Shown here: positions 1 through 9,338 of the stretch, in pieces
How the letters are laid out: every line of letters starts with the position of its first letter
Numbering within the stretch: the first letter of the stretch is position 1
Assembly (NCBI RefSeq): GCF_018860975.1
Contig: NZ_JAHKQI010000005.1
Span: 310,001 to 374,000 of the forward strand
Length of the DNA stretch: 64,000 bases
Direction of reading: 5' to 3'
Origin: Lentibacter algarum
GTDB lineage: Bacteria > Pseudomonadota > Alphaproteobacteria > Rhodobacterales > Rhodobacteraceae
The notes under the pieces: model-generated
Databases searched by the model: none
Seen by the model: the letters and a program-made list of their open reading frames with translations, nothing else
What the model was told of the DNA's origin: nothing
Position numbers and translations under genes: made by a program

Positions 1-327
1 CACCTTTTCGGAAGGAACGGGAGAAACAACAACCGCAACAGCGCAAGTGCCCATGTCAAACTGGGCGCGGGCTTTGGCGGTTTTCTCAGCGTCTTCTCCA
101 GCATTCGCGGAGGCCTGCTCGGCGGCATCTGCAAGTTTCGGCATAGCTGCGCCCTCAATGACAACAAAGCGCCACGGCTCCAGTTTGCCGTGGTCAGGCA
201 CGCGCGCGGCAATTTCAAGCAGGGCTTCAAGCTCGGCGCGGCTTGGGCCGGGGGCTTGCAGCGTTTTGGCTGGCCGCGAACGGCGGGTTTTTAGAAACTC
301 TAAGGCTGCGTCGTTGCGTGGTGGCAT
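1..327 (-). CDS. Nitroreductase family protein (partial, C-terminus outside window)
   Basis: An open frame on the minus strand starts with ATG at 327 and is still open at base 1, so 109 N-terminal residues are seen. The protein begins MPPRNDAALEFLKTRRSRP and contains RVPDHGKLEPWRF, which resembles the N-terminal FMN-binding segment of the small YdjA-like nitroreductases (an Arg-Ser pair followed by a 'PDHG...PWRF' motif). Family knowledge: these are homodimeric FMN enzymes reducing nitro or quinone substrates with NAD(P)H. The substrate cannot be told. Its start faces the divergent peptide-binding protein gene across about 510 bp. Confidence 0.8.
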   Translation of the reverse strand, partial: MPPRNDAALEFLKTRRSRPAKTLQAPGPSRAELEALLEIAARVPDHGKLEPWRFVVIEGAAMPKLADAAEQASANAGEDAEKTAKARAQFDMGTCAVAVVVSPVPSEKV

Positions 328-837
328 GTATTTCTCCGGGCTCCGGGGGCTGGTCAGGTTGGTGCTCTCCTTGATGTCGGGTGAACAGGGGCAAACGTCA
401 AGCCGTTTGGACAAGTGATTCTCCACAGGCTGAGCGGTTTCAGGGGCGAAAACGGATTGTTGCGACGGTCAATAGACGGGCAATAGGAGGTGTGATGCAG
501 GTAGAGGGGCGCGTGCACCAAAAGGGCGCACACTCACAACCTAATGGCGATCACACGGAGTGATGCTGCAGTTGAGGGCTGAAAGCGGCGCTTAAGTGGT
601 TTATAACGACATTTTGATCGCGCTTCGGCCTTGATGTGAAAGCCGAAGAACAGTTTGAAAACACAAGCAATACACCGCCTTACATCGGCTGAGAGGGTGG
701 TCTCCTCTGGCAGACGGGCTTGCCGGATCGGAAAACCGCGCTTAGGGTCATAGATGACTGTCTACGGACGAGCCGTAGATACCGCCTGTAATGGCGGCAA
801 ATGAAACGAAGGGCGACAACGCCTATGGGAGATACAC
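328..837. other. Long intergenic/leader region with several hairpins
   Basis: No convincing gene lies in these 510 bases. The stretch separates the divergent nitroreductase and solute-binding-protein genes, so it should hold both promoters. It contains a perfect 7-bp inverted repeat at 623-648 (CTTCGGC, 12-nt loop, GCCGAAG), and the two tandem hairpins at 761-797 listed separately. A 60-codon frame near 381-563 looks like chance: it has no recognisable protein character. Confidence 0.5.
761..797 (+). promoter_or_regulatory. Tandem hairpins in the 5' leader of the solute-binding protein
   Basis: Two perfect stem-loops lie end to end, starting 77 nt before the start codon. The first is TCTACGG (761-767), loop ACGAG, CCGTAGA (773-779). 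The second is CCGCC (782-786), loop TGTAAT, GGCGG (793-797). There is no T-tract behind either, so they look like an mRNA leader structure (stability or regulation) rather than a terminator. I do not recognise a known riboswitch class. Confidence 0.45.
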
Positions 838-2502
838 ATGAAGTTTTTCACACGCACCGGTAAACCGATGTCAAAGGTCATCACTGATCAGGCAGCAACG
901 GTTGGCACCGACGAAGTGAGCCGCCGCGAGTTCATCGCTATGGCGAGCACCTTCGGGGCGACTGCCGCGACAGCCTACGGAATGCTTGGCATGGCCGCTC
1001 CGGCAATGGCTGACGAAGCGAAAATGAAGATGGGCGGCACTGTGCGCATGGAGCAAGAAGTGCGCGCCCTGAAAGATCCGCGCACCTATGACTGGTCACA
1101 AATTGCCAACTTTTCGCGTGGCTGGCTTGAGTATCTCGTAAAGTGGAACAACGATGGCTCGTTTTCACCTGTCCTGCTCGAAAGCTGGGACGTGAACGAT
1201 GATGCGACAGTTTATACTCTGCATGTTCGCAAAGGTGTAAAGTGGAACAATGGTGACGACTTTACCGCCGAAGATGTTGCGCGCAACATTGCTGGCTGGT
1301 GTGAAAAATCCGTTGAAGGCAACTCTATGGCTGGTCGCATGGCTGTGCTGATCGACGAAGCTTCAGGCAAAGCTGCTGAGGGCGCGATCGAAGTTGTCGA
1401 CAGTCACACTGTTAAACTGAACTTGCCTGCGCCTGATATTTCACTTGTTGCTGGCATGGCCGACTACCCAGCGGCGATCGTACACAGCACCTTTAGTGTC
1501 GACGAAATGCTGTCAAACCCGATCGGCACCGGCCCTTACTTGCCTGAAAGCCTTGAAGTTGGCGTAAAAGGTGTGCTCGTCAAAAATGACGATCACTGGT
1601 GGAACAAAGGCAACGGCGCTTGGGCAGACCGTTTCGAGTTCATCGACTACGGCACAGACCCGTCAGCATGGGTTGCCGCGGCCGAAGCCGACGAAGTTGA
1701 TATGCTCTACTCTGTCGATGGCGATTTCATCGACATCATGGGCACGATGGACGGCTGGATGCAGCACGAAGTTGTTACCTCTGCGACAATCGTTATCCGG
1801 CCAAACCAGCTTGCCGAAGTTGACGGCCAGCAGCCCTATGCCAACAAAAAGTTCCGTCAGGCGATCTCGATGGCTGTCGACAACAACGTGTTGCTCGAGC
1901 TTGGCTATGAAAGCCGCGGCGTTGTGGCGGCTAACCACCACGTTGGGCCGTCACACCCTGAGTATGTTGATGTTGGCATGCCAAAATTTGACCCGGCAGC
2001 AGCAAAAGCCCTGCTTGACGAGTCGGGCATGGCGGATTTTGAGCTCGAGATCCTCTCGATCGACGATGCTTGGCGCAAGAACACGACAGACGCCGTTGCA
2101 GCCCAGCTGCGCGACGCGGGCTTCAACGTGAAGCGCACGGTTCTTCCGGGTTCGACGTTCTGGAATGACTGGACAAAATATCCGTTCAGCTCAACCAACT
2201 GGAACCCGCGCCCGCTTGGCGTTCAGATCTGGGCACTTGCCTATCGCTCGGGTGAAGCGTGGAACGAGTTTGGCTATGCCAACGAAGAGTTTGATGCTCT
2301 GCTGACAGAGGCGCTTGCGACCCCTGATGTGGAAAAGCGCAAAATGCTGATGGTGAAAGGCGAGAAGATGTTGCAGGATGACGCTGTGACGATCCAGCCA
2401 TACTGGCGTTCGCTCTTCAACCACACCAAAGAAGGCTTGGCAGGCGGCGAACACCACATCGCGTTTGAATATGATCCCGCGAGAATCGGTTGGAAAGCGT
2501 AA
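838..2502 (+). CDS. Peptide/dipeptide-type ABC transporter substrate-binding protein, Tat-exported
   Basis: The 554-residue protein has the layout of family 5 (DppA/OppA-like) periplasmic binding proteins. A twin-arginine signal, [10 protein letters not shown] at residues 28-37, precedes an Ala-rich hydrophobic stretch and an AMADE cleavage-like site near 57. The body has the usual '[19 protein letters not shown]' region near 120 and a C-terminal [16 protein letters not shown] segment. The start at 838 is preferred over the in-frame ATG at 868 because GGGAGA lies 5 nt upstream of it. Family role: captures oligopeptides or similar solutes in the periplasm for an ABC importer. No permease or ATPase genes follow, so the partner must be elsewhere or the gene is an orphan. 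An intrinsic terminator follows. Confidence 0.88.
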   Translation: MKFFTRTGKPMSKVITDQAATVGTDEVSRREFIAMASTFGATAATAYGMLGMAAPAMADEAKMKMGGTVRMEQEVRALKDPRTYDWSQIANFSRGWLEYLVKWNNDGSFSPVLLESWDVNDDATVYTLHVRKGVKWNNGDDFTAEDVARNIAGWCEKSVEGNSMAGRMAVLIDEASGKAAEGAIEVVDSHTVKLNLPAPDISLVAGMADYPAAIVHSTFSVDEMLSNPIGTGPYLPESLEVGVKGVLVKNDDHWWNKGNGAWADRFEFIDYGTDPSAWVAAAEADEVDMLYSVDGDFIDIMGTMDGWMQHEVVTSATIVIRPNQLAEVDGQQPYANKKFRQAISMAVDNNVLLELGYESRGVVAANHHVGPSHPEYVDVGMPKFDPAAAKALLDESGMADFELEILSIDDAWRKNTTDAVAAQLRDAGFNVKRTVLPGSTFWNDWTKYPFSSTNWNPRPLGVQIWALAYRSGEAWNEFGYANEEFDALLTEALATPDVEKRKMLMVKGEKMLQDDAVTIQPYWRSLFNHTKEGLAGGEHHIAFEYDPARIGWKA

Positions 2503-2523
2503 GGCTCTCAACCTGGTAAAACA

Positions 2524-2560
2524 CGAAACGGGGCTGCATCACGCGGCCCCGTTTTCGTTT
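2524..2560 (+). terminator. Rho-independent terminator after the solute-binding protein gene
   Basis: The stem CGAAACGGGGC (2524-2534) pairs with GCCCCGTTTTCG (2546-2557) with a single bulged T, around a loop of about 11 nt. A T-rich run follows. It ends the solitary binding-protein transcript before the convergent serB. Confidence 0.8.
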
Positions 2561-2629
2561 GTTCACCAAGCTTGTCCAAAAGGAATGCGCAAGCGCATAC
2601 AGGTTTCTGATTGGCGCTTGTGGCTTGGC

Positions 2630-3505
2630 TTAGCTCATAAACTCGGAGCGCGCATAACCCTGCACAAATAGCAGCGCCGTCAAGTCACCGTGGTTGATCC
2701 TGATGTTGCACTCCGCTGCCACGCTTGGCTTGGCATGAAGCGCGACACCGCTGCCCGCAAGCGTCAACATTCCGAGGTCGTTCGCGCCGTCGCCAACTGC
2801 AAGCACATCTCGCGCCGTTATGCCGAGTTTGGCGGTGATCTCTTCTAGCGCCTGCACCTTGGCCTCGCGCCCGAGTATCGGCATTCCGACCTCTCCAGTG
2901 AGCTTGCCAGATGCAACAACAAGCGTATTCGCGCGGTTTTCATCAAACCCGAGTGTACCCGCGACATGGCCTGTAAACGCCGTGAACCCGCCCGACACCA
3001 GCGCCGCATAGGCACCGTTGGCTTTCATCGTCGTCAGTAACTCACGCGCGCCGGGCATGAGGCTGATACGCTCTGCCAGCACCTTACCAATGATGCTCTC
3101 GGGCAAGCCTTTCAGCAGCGCCACGCGCTCCTTGAGCGCTCCGTCAAAATCAAGCTCACCATTCATTGCTTTGGCGGTGATATCTTTCACATAGGCCCCG
3201 ACACCAGCCTCCTCAGCCAGCTCGTCGATGCACTCTTGTTCAATCATGGTGCTGTCCATATCCGCGAGTAACATGCGCTTGCGCCGCCCCTCGGAAGGTT
3301 GCACCACCAAGTCAACACCAGCGCTTTGCAAATCGGCCCAAACTTCCCACTGGTTGTCAGGCATTTCTGCCATCTCGAACTCCGCCGCCTCGCCAAGAGC
3401 AAGCCAATGCGCCTCGCCTCCGCCCCATGCGTTGCGCAGGTTTTCGACCAGTGCCGCCTCAAGCGAAGGGTCTTTCGGAGGGGTTAACAACGTAGCAGTG
3501 AACAT
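2630..3505 (-). CDS. serB: Phosphoserine phosphatase SerB
   Basis: The 291-residue protein hydrolyses O-phospho-L-serine to serine, the last step of the phosphorylated serine pathway. The HAD catalytic motif DMDST is at residues 82-86 (nucleophile Asp82, general acid Asp84), motif II is LVSGGF, and the motif III/IV region is AVGDGANDLGML. An N-terminal domain of about 75 residues (ACT-like position) precedes the HAD core, as in long SerB forms. It is transcribed away from serC and serA, so the three serine genes form a divergent cluster with a shared 155-bp intergenic region that must carry both promoters. Confidence 0.95.
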   Translation of the reverse strand: MFTATLLTPPKDPSLEAALVENLRNAWGGGEAHWLALGEAAEFEMAEMPDNQWEVWADLQSAGVDLVVQPSEGRRKRMLLADMDSTMIEQECIDELAEEAGVGAYVKDITAKAMNGELDFDGALKERVALLKGLPESIIGKVLAERISLMPGARELLTTMKANGAYAALVSGGFTAFTGHVAGTLGFDENRANTLVVASGKLTGEVGMPILGREAKVQALEEITAKLGITARDVLAVGDGANDLGMLTLAGSGVALHAKPSVAAECNIRINHGDLTALLFVQGYARSEFMS

Positions 3506-3610
3506 GAGGGAAGTTTCCGATCGTAGTCATTTCTGTCGCAAATTATGGCTTATGCGGCGTGATAGCGCCATTTCTACGGTTGTGAAAGCCCGTCGCGCAG
3601 TTTAGCCACG

Positions 3611-3663
3611 CAACTGGGACACCCTTCCCCAACGAAGGGCATTTATCTGTAAGGATAGCATTG
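3611..3663 (+). promoter_or_regulatory. Candidate serC leader RNA motif
   Basis: Just before serC the sequence reads ACTGGGACACCCTTC, then loop CCCAAC, then GAAGGG, giving a perfect 6-bp stem at 3622-3639. It lies 24 nt upstream of the ATG and 11 nt before the AAGGA ribosome-binding site. A conserved 'serC motif' RNA is known upstream of serC in alphaproteobacteria (Rfam serC family). The position, small hairpin and GGGACACC lead-in agree with my memory of it. I cannot score it against the covariance model. Confidence 0.5.
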
Positions 3664-4803
3664 ATGGCTACTCAACAACCGGCATCGCGGCCGGCAAACC
3701 CGCGTTTCTCTTCTGGCCCTTGCGCCAAAATCCCCACATTTGAACTCGCAAAGCTTGCTGATGCGCCCTTGGGCCGCTCGCACCGCGCAGCTACTGGTAA
3801 AGCCAAGCTGAAAGCGGCGATCGAAGAAACGCGCGAGCTGCTCGGCGTTCCAGCTGATTACAAGATCGGCATTGTTCCCGCCTCCGACACCGGTGCTATG
3901 GAAATGGCAATGTGGAACCTGCTCGGTGAGCGCCCTGTGACCATGACCGCATGGGAAAGCTTCGGCGCTGGCTGGGTGACTGACGTTGTGAAACAACTCA
4001 AGCTCGACGCCAAGGTGCTAACAGCTGACTATGGCCAGATCGTTGACATGGCAGCACTCGATTACAACCGCGACGTTGTGTTCACATGGAATGGCACGAC
4101 ATCCGGTGTGCGCATGCCAAACGGTGACGCGATACCAGCGCGCCGCGAAGGCCTGACTATCTGCGATGCGACATCAGCCGCCTTCGCGATGGACTTGCCT
4201 TGGGACAAGCTCGATGTGACGACATTCTCTTGGCAGAAAGTGCTCGGCGGCGAGGCAGCGCATGGCATGATCATCCTCAGCCCCCGCGCTGTTGCACGCC
4301 TAGAGAGCTATGCGCCTGCATGGCCCCTCCCGAAAATCTTCCGCCTCACCAAAGGCGGCAAGCTGATCGACGGCATCTTTGAGGGTGCGACGATTAACAC
4401 ACCGTCAATGCTGGCGGTGGAAGATTACCTCGTAGCACTTGACTGGGCGCGCTCGGTTGGCGGGCTTAAGGGCCTTATCAAACGCGCTGACGCCAACGCT
4501 GGCGCGATCTGGGATTTCTGCGAGCAGCATGACTGGATCGAAAACCTCGCGGATGATCCAGCCACGCGCTCGAACACATCGGTTTGCCTTAAGTTCAATG
4601 ATGCACGCATCACTGACGGCGCTGCTTTCGCGAAAGCGGTTGCAAAGCGTCTCGAAACTGAAGGCGTCGCTTTGGACGTTGGCGCATACCGCGATGCACC
4701 CGCAGGCCTTCGGGTTTGGTGCGGTGGCACGGTAGAAACAGCCGATATAGCTGCGATGCTGCCTTGGCTCGCATGGGCTTTTGAAGCCGAAATCAACGCA
4801 TAA
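3664..4803 (+). CDS. serC: Phosphoserine aminotransferase SerC
   Basis: The 379-residue, PLP-dependent class V aminotransferase converts 3-phosphohydroxypyruvate and glutamate to phosphoserine and 2-oxoglutarate. The PLP-lysine lies in the segment [16 protein letters not shown], and [16 protein letters not shown] is characteristic of the alphaproteobacterial SerC type. The frame also opens at a TTG at 3661, but the ATG at 3664 with AAGGA 8 nt upstream is the better start. serA follows after 41 nt, so serC and serA are probably one operon. Expression is probably influenced by the candidate leader RNA just upstream. Confidence 0.95.
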   Translation: MATQQPASRPANPRFSSGPCAKIPTFELAKLADAPLGRSHRAATGKAKLKAAIEETRELLGVPADYKIGIVPASDTGAMEMAMWNLLGERPVTMTAWESFGAGWVTDVVKQLKLDAKVLTADYGQIVDMAALDYNRDVVFTWNGTTSGVRMPNGDAIPARREGLTICDATSAAFAMDLPWDKLDVTTFSWQKVLGGEAAHGMIILSPRAVARLESYAPAWPLPKIFRLTKGGKLIDGIFEGATINTPSMLAVEDYLVALDWARSVGGLKGLIKRADANAGAIWDFCEQHDWIENLADDPATRSNTSVCLKFNDARITDGAAFAKAVAKRLETEGVALDVGAYRDAPAGLRVWCGGTVETADIAAMLPWLAWAFEAEINA

Positions 4804-4844
4804 GCGCGCCCAAATTTTCCCAAATTTTCAAAAGGACCATCATC

Positions 4845-6440
4845 ATGGCACCTAAAGTTCTCGTATCCGACAAACTCTCAGAAACCGCCGTTCAGATTTT
4901 CCGCGACCGCGGGATTGATGTCGACTTCATGCCTGACCTTGGCAAAGACAAAGACAAACTGGCCGAAATCATCGGCAACTATGACGGCCTCGCCATTCGC
5001 TCTGCCACACGCGTAACACCGACGATCCTCGCCGCGGCCGACAAGCTCAAAGTCATCGCCCGCGCGGGCATCGGCACCGACAACATCGACAAAGACGCCG
5101 CCTCTCAGAAAGGTGTGATCGTCATGAACACGCCCTTCGGCAATATGATCACCACAGCCGAACACGCCATCGCGATGATGTTCGCTGTGGCGCGTCAGAT
5201 CCCTGAAGCGAGCGCGTCTACGCATGCTGGCAAATGGGAAAAGTCGAAGTTCATGGGCACCGAGCTGACCAACAAAACCCTCGGCGTTATTGGTGCGGGT
5301 AACATCGGCGGAATCGTCTGTGACCGCGCGCGCGGGTTGAAGATGAAAGTCATCGCGTTTGATCCTTTCCTGTCCGAGGAAAAGGCCGACAAAATGCAGG
5401 TCGAGAAAGTCGAGCTTGATGAGCTGCTTGAGCGCGCCGACTTCATCACCCTACACGTGCCTTTCACCGAGCAGACAAAGAACATTCTCAGCCGCGAGAA
5501 TATTGCGAAAACCAAAAAGGGCGTGCGCATCATCAACTGTGCGCGCGGTGGCTTGGTTGATGAAGAAGCCCTCGCGGATGCGCTCAAGTCGGGCCATGTT
5601 GCCGGAGCGGCGTTTGACGTCTTCGCCAAAGAACCAGCAACCGAGAACCCGCTGTTTGGCCTGCCCAATGTTGTCTGCACACCGCACCTCGGCGCGGCAA
5701 CGACCGAAGCGCAAGAAAACGTGGCGCTGCAAGTGGCTGACCAAATGTCAAACTACCTGCTCACCGGCGCGGTTGAGAACGCTCTCAACATGCCCAGTGT
5801 GACTGCGGAAGAAGCCAAAGTTATGGGCCCATGGATCAGTCTCTCGGCACATCTTGGTAACTTCATCGGTCAGCTTACAGACGAGCCGATCAAAGCCATC
5901 AACATCCTCTATGATGGTGTCGCGAGCGAGATGAACCTCGAAGCGCTCAACTGCTCTGTTGTGGCCGGCATCATGAAGTCGGTTAACCCCGATGTGAACA
6001 TGGTGAGCGCGCCTGTAATTGCCAAAGAGCGCGGCGTGAAAATCTCGACCACGAGCCAGGACAAGTCAGGCGCGTTTGAAGGCTACGTTAAAGTCACCGT
6101 CGTCACCGAGATGCGCGAACGCTCGATCGGTGGCACAGTGTTTAGCGACGGCAAGCCGCGGTTTATCCAGATCAAAGGCATCAATATCGACGCCGAGGTT
6201 GGCCGCCATATGCTCTATACAACCAACGAAGATGTCCCCGGTATCATCGGTGCGCTCGGCAATACTATGGGGGCGGAGGGCGTTAACATTGCCAACTTTA
6301 CGCTTGGCCGTGCAGGCGCAGGCGGCGAGGCGATCGCACTGCTTTACCTTGATGCGCAGCCAAAACAGGCCGTGCTCGACAAGCTTGAAGCAACGGGCAT
6401 GTTCACCCAAATCAAGACGCTTGAGTTTGACGTAAACTAA
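4845..6440 (+). CDS. serA: D-3-phosphoglycerate dehydrogenase SerA
   Basis: The 531-residue enzyme carries out the first committed step of serine synthesis, oxidising 3-phosphoglycerate with NAD+. Domains in order are: a split substrate-binding domain with the Rossmann fold inside it (GVIGAGNIGG near residue 148), catalytic Arg in INCARGGLVDEE, the catalytic His segment TPHLGAAT, an intervening (ASB) domain, and a C-terminal ACT domain from about 455 (MLYTTNEDVPGIIGALG). This long form with ASB plus ACT is usual in alphaproteobacteria, and the ACT domain is normally the serine feedback site. AAAGGA lies 8 nt before the ATG. Confidence 0.97.
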   Translation: MAPKVLVSDKLSETAVQIFRDRGIDVDFMPDLGKDKDKLAEIIGNYDGLAIRSATRVTPTILAAADKLKVIARAGIGTDNIDKDAASQKGVIVMNTPFGNMITTAEHAIAMMFAVARQIPEASASTHAGKWEKSKFMGTELTNKTLGVIGAGNIGGIVCDRARGLKMKVIAFDPFLSEEKADKMQVEKVELDELLERADFITLHVPFTEQTKNILSRENIAKTKKGVRIINCARGGLVDEEALADALKSGHVAGAAFDVFAKEPATENPLFGLPNVVCTPHLGAATTEAQENVALQVADQMSNYLLTGAVENALNMPSVTAEEAKVMGPWISLSAHLGNFIGQLTDEPIKAINILYDGVASEMNLEALNCSVVAGIMKSVNPDVNMVSAPVIAKERGVKISTTSQDKSGAFEGYVKVTVVTEMRERSIGGTVFSDGKPRFIQIKGINIDAEVGRHMLYTTNEDVPGIIGALGNTMGAEGVNIANFTLGRAGAGGEAIALLYLDAQPKQAVLDKLEATGMFTQIKTLEFDVN

Positions 6441-6449
6441 AGCAAATCC

Positions 6450-6488
6450 AGCGGGCCTTTGTTGCACTTAAGCCATAGGCCCGCTTTG
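6450..6488 (+). terminator. Terminator-like hairpin after serA
   Basis: AGCGGGCC (6450-6457) pairs perfectly with GGCCCGCT (6478-6485) across a 20-nt loop. The T-run behind it is short (TT), so termination strength is uncertain. Confidence 0.45.
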
Positions 6489-6574
6489 CAACCCCGACTT
6501 TGATAGCCCTTAGGGCGTTTTCACCATACGTTAGGGAAAACGCGGCAAACAGGCTGCAAACGGGAGACAGAAGT

Positions 6575-6841
6575 ATGAACCTCGAACGACTTATCAAGCG
6601 CGTGTCTGAAGAACTCGACACATCGTTTCCTGACGACATGTCAGAAGCCGACCAACAAAAGATCCGTGATATCTTCCGCACCGCAATGCTCGATGCTGCC
6701 AAGCGCACCCACCGTGAGATGAACGACACCGCCAAAGCCGTGATCGCCAGTGGCCACGAGGCTGACCTGGCGCACAAAATCGAAGAGCAAATGGCCAAGA
6801 AACGCAGCATGCTTGTCGCCAACCTGACAGCCATGCGCTAA
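6575..6841 (+). CDS. Small conserved-type helical protein, function unknown
   Basis: An 88-residue protein starting MNLERLIKRVSEELDTSF. The frame extends upstream to 6500, but the ATG at 6575 is preferred because GGGAGA lies a few bases upstream and the earlier residues look non-coding. The sequence is charged and predicted mostly helical from its composition (many E, K, A, M; no Cys; no membrane segment), so it is likely a small cytoplasmic helical-bundle or DNA/protein-binding protein. I do not recognise the family. It precedes the phosphatase gene by 16 nt, so the two are probably co-transcribed. Confidence 0.7.
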   Translation: MNLERLIKRVSEELDTSFPDDMSEADQQKIRDIFRTAMLDAAKRTHREMNDTAKAVIASGHEADLAHKIEEQMAKKRSMLVANLTAMR

Positions 6842-6857
6842 GGTATATTCACTCCCC

Positions 6858-7592
6858 ATGAGCGAAACAATCTACGCCATCGGTGATATTCATGGCCAGC
6901 ATGAGCTGCTGCTCGATGCCCTTTCGCTTATCGAAATGGACGGCGGCCCTGATGCGCGCGTTATCAGCCTTGGGGATCTGGTCGATCGTGGGCCTGACAG
7001 CCGCGGTGTGATCGACACTTTGATGAATGGCATCAACGCAGGCCGCAACTGGACAGTGCTTTTGGGCAACCATGACCGCATGTTCGAGAACTTCATGCGC
7101 ACCGGTATCATTTCCCATCCCAAGATGCGCCCTGACTTCACATGGCTCCACGAGCGTCTCGGCGGGCTGACAACGCTGGCCTCCTACGGCATTGACGCAA
7201 CACTGCCGGAAGCCGAGCTGCGCCCGCTCGCACTTGAAGCTGTGCCGGAAGAGCACCGCAGCTTTCTGGCCTCTTTGCCGCTCTATGCGCAGGAGGGCGA
7301 CTGCGTGTTCGTGCATGCGGGCATCCAACCCAAGCTTCCGCTCAAGTGGCAGTCAGAAGATGACCTGATCTGGATCCGCGACGCGTTCCTCAACTTTGAG
7401 GAACCACATGAGCACCTTGTCGTTCACGGCCACACAGCTGTTGATGCCCCCGAGCACATGGGCAACCGTGTCAACATTGACAGCGGTGCAGGGTTCGGGC
7501 GGGCGCTGACGACTGTCGCAATCGAGGGCCGTGATGTGTTCGTGCTCGAAGAAGACGGGCGCATACCGCTCACGCCATCCCCTTCGGAGTAA
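6858..7592 (+). CDS. PPP-type metallophosphoesterase (serine/threonine phosphatase-like)
   Basis: The 244-residue protein has the three hallmark calcineurin-like motifs: GDIHG at residues 9-13, GDLVDRG at 39-45 and GNHD at 70-73, followed by VFVHAG and VVHGHTA. These residues bind a dinuclear metal centre. The family covers bacterial PPP protein phosphatases (PrpA/PrpB-like) and ApaH-like nucleotide phosphatases. The GDxHG...GDxVDRG...GNHD set with VHGHT is nearer to the protein-phosphatase type, but the substrate is not certain. It is downstream of the small helical gene and faces the membrane protein gene ending at 7604. Confidence 0.85.
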   Translation: MSETIYAIGDIHGQHELLLDALSLIEMDGGPDARVISLGDLVDRGPDSRGVIDTLMNGINAGRNWTVLLGNHDRMFENFMRTGIISHPKMRPDFTWLHERLGGLTTLASYGIDATLPEAELRPLALEAVPEEHRSFLASLPLYAQEGDCVFVHAGIQPKLPLKWQSEDDLIWIRDAFLNFEEPHEHLVVHGHTAVDAPEHMGNRVNIDSGAGFGRALTTVAIEGRDVFVLEEDGRIPLTPSPSE

Positions 7593-7603
7593 CCCGCATT
7601 GCT

Positions 7604-9040
7604 CTAATCCCGCCGGATGATCCCCGTGATCGCCGCCGCGCCAAGCGCTGTAACGATCCAGCCAAACCCCTTGAGCAACCAAGCCATCGCCCAGGCAAAA
7701 GTGCCAAGCTTCGTTGCTGTGGTCGGAGCCCATGCAGTCTCTTGGCCAAAGTCGATCAGCGGGATGAACACATCAGCTGCATAGGTTGGCGAGAAGAAGG
7801 TCTCGTAGTGCTGCCCGATCTCGCCCTTGGCCCAAAGCCGCGCAGGGGCGCTGGGACGCTCTTCCATCGCCGCTGCCCAGCTCGGAGAGTTGAGCACAAC
7901 CGGCGTGTTGGGCACCATGCCGCCATTGACCCAGACATAGCTGTAAAACAGCGCTGCACTGGCAATCATAACAACCGCCAAAACCAAAGAGCGCGCTGGC
8001 AGATAGCCGTATCCGACGATCAGCGAAAGCGCGGCATGCTTCACCGCCGAGGCGATGTCGCGAAGCCAGTGCCAGCCGTCTTGCGCCTGTCGCGCCAACA
8101 CCCCGCGCCAGCCCTTTGCCGTGCTCACCTTGCGCTCAAGCCAGATCTCGTCGCGCTGCGATACAGCTAGCTTGCATTCTTTGGCGTATTGCACATGCCG
8201 CGCTTCGCGGGTGTGGCCCATGCGCTTAAGAACATAGGCCAGCTGTTCGTAGGGTTGCGGCTGAAAAGCGCGCCGCCCTTCCTGGCTTTTCGCCAGCCAG
8301 CCAAGGCGCAGGCTTTCGTCTGTAGGGCCGTGAATTGTCGTATAGGTAAACCCGTTGAGGCGCAGCTTGTCGGGCAAGCCCCAGCTTTCCATATCATCGG
8401 CGAGGTCTTCGATCGTGGCGCCGTCAAAGCTCACACTGCCTTTGACACTGACAACCCCGCGCCAGATCAGCGAGCCCGCCCGACACTTCTGAGCATTGAA
8501 GGCTTTGCCGTCGCTGTTGTGGAAGGTGCCTTTGGAGCAGTTCAATGCGCCCTCGATAGTGGCACTGCTGACACTAACACGGCCCTTGACGGTAAAGCCG
8601 TTGCTGAGAAACACGCCGCCTCTTACCCGCGCGCCTTGGGCGTTAAGCCCCGTGCAATAACTGCCTGACAGATTGAGAAACTCGAAACTGCATTGCAGCG
8701 CCTGAATGGGCTCGGCAAAGGTGCACGCGCGCAGCTTGGTGATGCCGACAGTCGTTGCAAAACTCAGATCAAGTGGCGCGCTCACGTAGGCGCCTTTGAG
8801 CTGCACGCCCCAGTCGTGCAAGTCGCAATCCTTGCAGCCGCCGGTGATCAGATAGCGCAGCAGGTCGGCACCGATGTCGTGCTCGATACCGGCCTCGTTT
8901 GGGCGCGCTCCGTCTCCGAGCACACACTCGCGCCCCTCTTTGCAGGCGGCAACAAGTTCCTGCTCGGCGGGGGTCACCTCTCCGGCCTTGCGCGCGGTCT
9001 CGAAGTCGGCCCATGTGCGAATGTTACGTGTCGTGCTCAT
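7604..9040 (-). CDS. Membrane-anchored protein with pentapeptide-like repeats, function unknown
   Basis: 478 residues from the ATG at 9040, which I prefer over the upstream in-frame ATG at 9094 because an AGGGG stretch lies close to it. The first 250 residues hold loose pentapeptide-like repeats (A.L..S.., e.g. LNLSGSYCTGLNAQGARVRGG) that usually fold as a quadrilateral beta-helix. Cysteines cluster in GGCKDCDLHDWG. About residues 330-400 carry a first hydrophobic segment (LVLAVVMIASAALFYSYVW) and the C-terminus a second (FGWIVTALGAAAITGIIRRD). This is consistent with a cytoplasmic repeat domain tethered to the membrane. The role is unknown. Confidence 0.7.
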   Translation of the reverse strand: MSTTRNIRTWADFETARKAGEVTPAEQELVAACKEGRECVLGDGARPNEAGIEHDIGADLLRYLITGGCKDCDLHDWGVQLKGAYVSAPLDLSFATTVGITKLRACTFAEPIQALQCSFEFLNLSGSYCTGLNAQGARVRGGVFLSNGFTVKGRVSVSSATIEGALNCSKGTFHNSDGKAFNAQKCRAGSLIWRGVVSVKGSVSFDGATIEDLADDMESWGLPDKLRLNGFTYTTIHGPTDESLRLGWLAKSQEGRRAFQPQPYEQLAYVLKRMGHTREARHVQYAKECKLAVSQRDEIWLERKVSTAKGWRGVLARQAQDGWHWLRDIASAVKHAALSLIVGYGYLPARSLVLAVVMIASAALFYSYVWVNGGMVPNTPVVLNSPSWAAAMEERPSAPARLWAKGEIGQHYETFFSPTYAADVFIPLIDFGQETAWAPTTATKLGTFAWAMAWLLKGFGWIVTALGAAAITGIIRRD

Positions 9041-9157
9041 CTGCGCCCCTGCTAAGATTTGATGAACTATGCGAGCGCTGGCGGTGAAGTTCAACAGGCG
9101 CTTGCCTGACCGCGCGCTCTGTTAACATTCTGCCTGCTCAAAACTACCACAAAATGC

Positions 9158-9210
9158 GTGCATACGCGTTATGCACTGCTATATGCACTGCGGTCTGCAC
9201 GCATTGTGCA
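9158..9210. repeat. Phased TGCA array (locus 1), upstream of the acetyltransferase
   Basis: TGCA cores start at 9159, 9172, 9184, 9196 and 9207, spacings 13, 12, 12 and 11 bp. Three are in the form TATGCAC or TCTGCAC, and one is the inverse GTGCATA. The array is 130 bp upstream of the acetyltransferase start and 120 bp upstream of the minus-strand gene ending its leader at 9040, so it may act on either. Similar arrays occur near 27.8 and 54.4 kb. Confidence 0.55.
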
Positions 9211-9297
9211 GCGCGTTTTCAGCGATTCTACCGAGTGTTAACGCCAAAAAATTAAACTGACGAAACGTTCTAGGTGCAATTCTTGCGCTGCGTTTTG

Positions 9298-9303
9298 TAT
9301 AGT
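9298..9303 (+). promoter_or_regulatory. Possible -10 element of the acetyltransferase promoter
   Basis: TATAGT lies 36 bp before the ATG at 9339. A poor -35 match (TGCAAT at 9275-9280) sits 17 bp further upstream. This is a weak call that rests mainly on the -10 hexamer and its position. Confidence 0.3.
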
Positions 9304-9338
9304 CGCGGTAGCACCCACAAACCGGATCGGAAAGCATC

